23,820 nt of DNA, from NCBI GenBank assembly GCA_022448705.1, contig JAKUUF010000010.1:1-23820 (forward strand), read 5' to 3'. How positions within the stretch are numbered: position 1 is the first letter of the stretch; every line of letters starts with the position of its first letter. The notes below the pieces were generated by a model. It saw nothing but the letters and a program-made list of their open reading frames with translations, was not told the DNA's origin and ran no database searches. Positions 23,530 through 23,820 of the stretch are shown here, piece after piece. The translations under genes and the position numbers were made by a program. The stretch is from SAR324 cluster bacterium (GTDB lineage Bacteria; SAR324; NAC60-12).

Positions 23530-23820
23530 ATAATAAGGACGAGCAACATTAATTCTTCTTGATTCAAAGTATGGCAACCAGCATGGTTAAGCAGTTGCTA
23601 TATGGGTAATTTTATGTTGAATCTGAAGGAAGTACTTAGTCTTTTGCTTAATAAATTTTGGGTGAGAGCTGCTTGCTGTGATTGGGAATAACCAACCTGG
23701 CCAATTCCCTTATTCTATTCTCCTTGGCCATTCATTCAATGATGGGATTCACTGACTTAGATTTTTGGATTAAGGTACGGGGTTAGTGCTCACAGGTAGG
23801 GTTCATTATTTTTCATATAA
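23530..23820. other. Non-coding end of window
   Basis: I see no gene on either strand here; frames are interrupted repeatedly. GGGAAT and ATTCCC (in the 23683-23710 region) form a short inverted repeat around a 14-base loop, and TGGCCA occurs twice close by. The last approximately 140 bases look different in texture from the intergenic gaps within the gene run, but nothing is diagnostic of an insertion sequence or terminator. Confidence 0.35.

Noticed and set aside
1..23820. CRISPR array, prophage, toxin-antitoxin or defence system
   Set aside because: No regularly spaced repeats and no matching proteins; nearly all of the coding sequence is accounted for by housekeeping, motility and envelope genes.

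Overview
The window looks like ordinary chromosome from a flagellated, Gram-negative bacterium with moderately AT-rich DNA. The Gram-negative call rests on KDO and heptose genes (kdsD, gmhB), a periplasmic disulfide system (dsbD) and a periplasmic peptidyl-prolyl isomerase. Several proteins have the flavour of a marine deltaproteobacterium-like lineage such as SAR324/Lambdaproteobacteria. That placement is inference from protein character, not a search. I see no rRNA, tRNA, CRISPR array, transposase gene or clear prophage gene.

Layout. Positions 1-1235 (minus strand) hold a flagellar stator pair: motA, then a motB cut by the window edge. A 580-base AT-rich divergent spacer with short direct repeats follows, ending in a possible small ORF that overlaps the GTG start of rlmE (23S rRNA 2'-O-methyltransferase). 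Next is a flagellin gene behind a near-perfect sigma-28 (FliA) promoter, so a motility neighbourhood is interrupted only by rlmE. Positions 4362-10025 form a tightly overlapping three-gene unit: a double-ATPase subunit of a nucleoside/simple-sugar ABC importer, then the FeS/FAD and molybdenum subunits of xanthine dehydrogenase. This suggests coupled uptake and oxidation of purines. Positions 10165-11548 carry a ketol-acid reductoisomerase of the fungal/Bacteroidetes type and a small unknown protein.

From 11671 to 23529 all genes lie on the plus strand, mostly with short gaps or overlaps: dsbD, a putative zinc metallopeptidase lipoprotein, gmhB, a cyclophilin-parvulin fusion, a CinA-type molybdopterin-binding-domain protein, phosphoglycerate mutase (gpmI), UDP-glucose 6-dehydrogenase, dapD with an extra N-terminal domain, kdsD and a DUF1326 protein. 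The common thread is the envelope: periplasmic redox and protein folding, LPS core sugars (heptose, KDO), sugar nucleotides (UDP-glucuronate) and the diaminopimelate precursor of peptidoglycan and lysine.

I found no clear new multi-gene defence or mobile system. The most unusual observations are the cyclophilin-double-parvulin fusion, the extended DapD, the coupling of an importer ATPase to xanthine dehydrogenase, and three central enzymes (KARI, iPGM, UGDH) whose sequences resemble eukaryotic subfamilies more than the E. coli forms.
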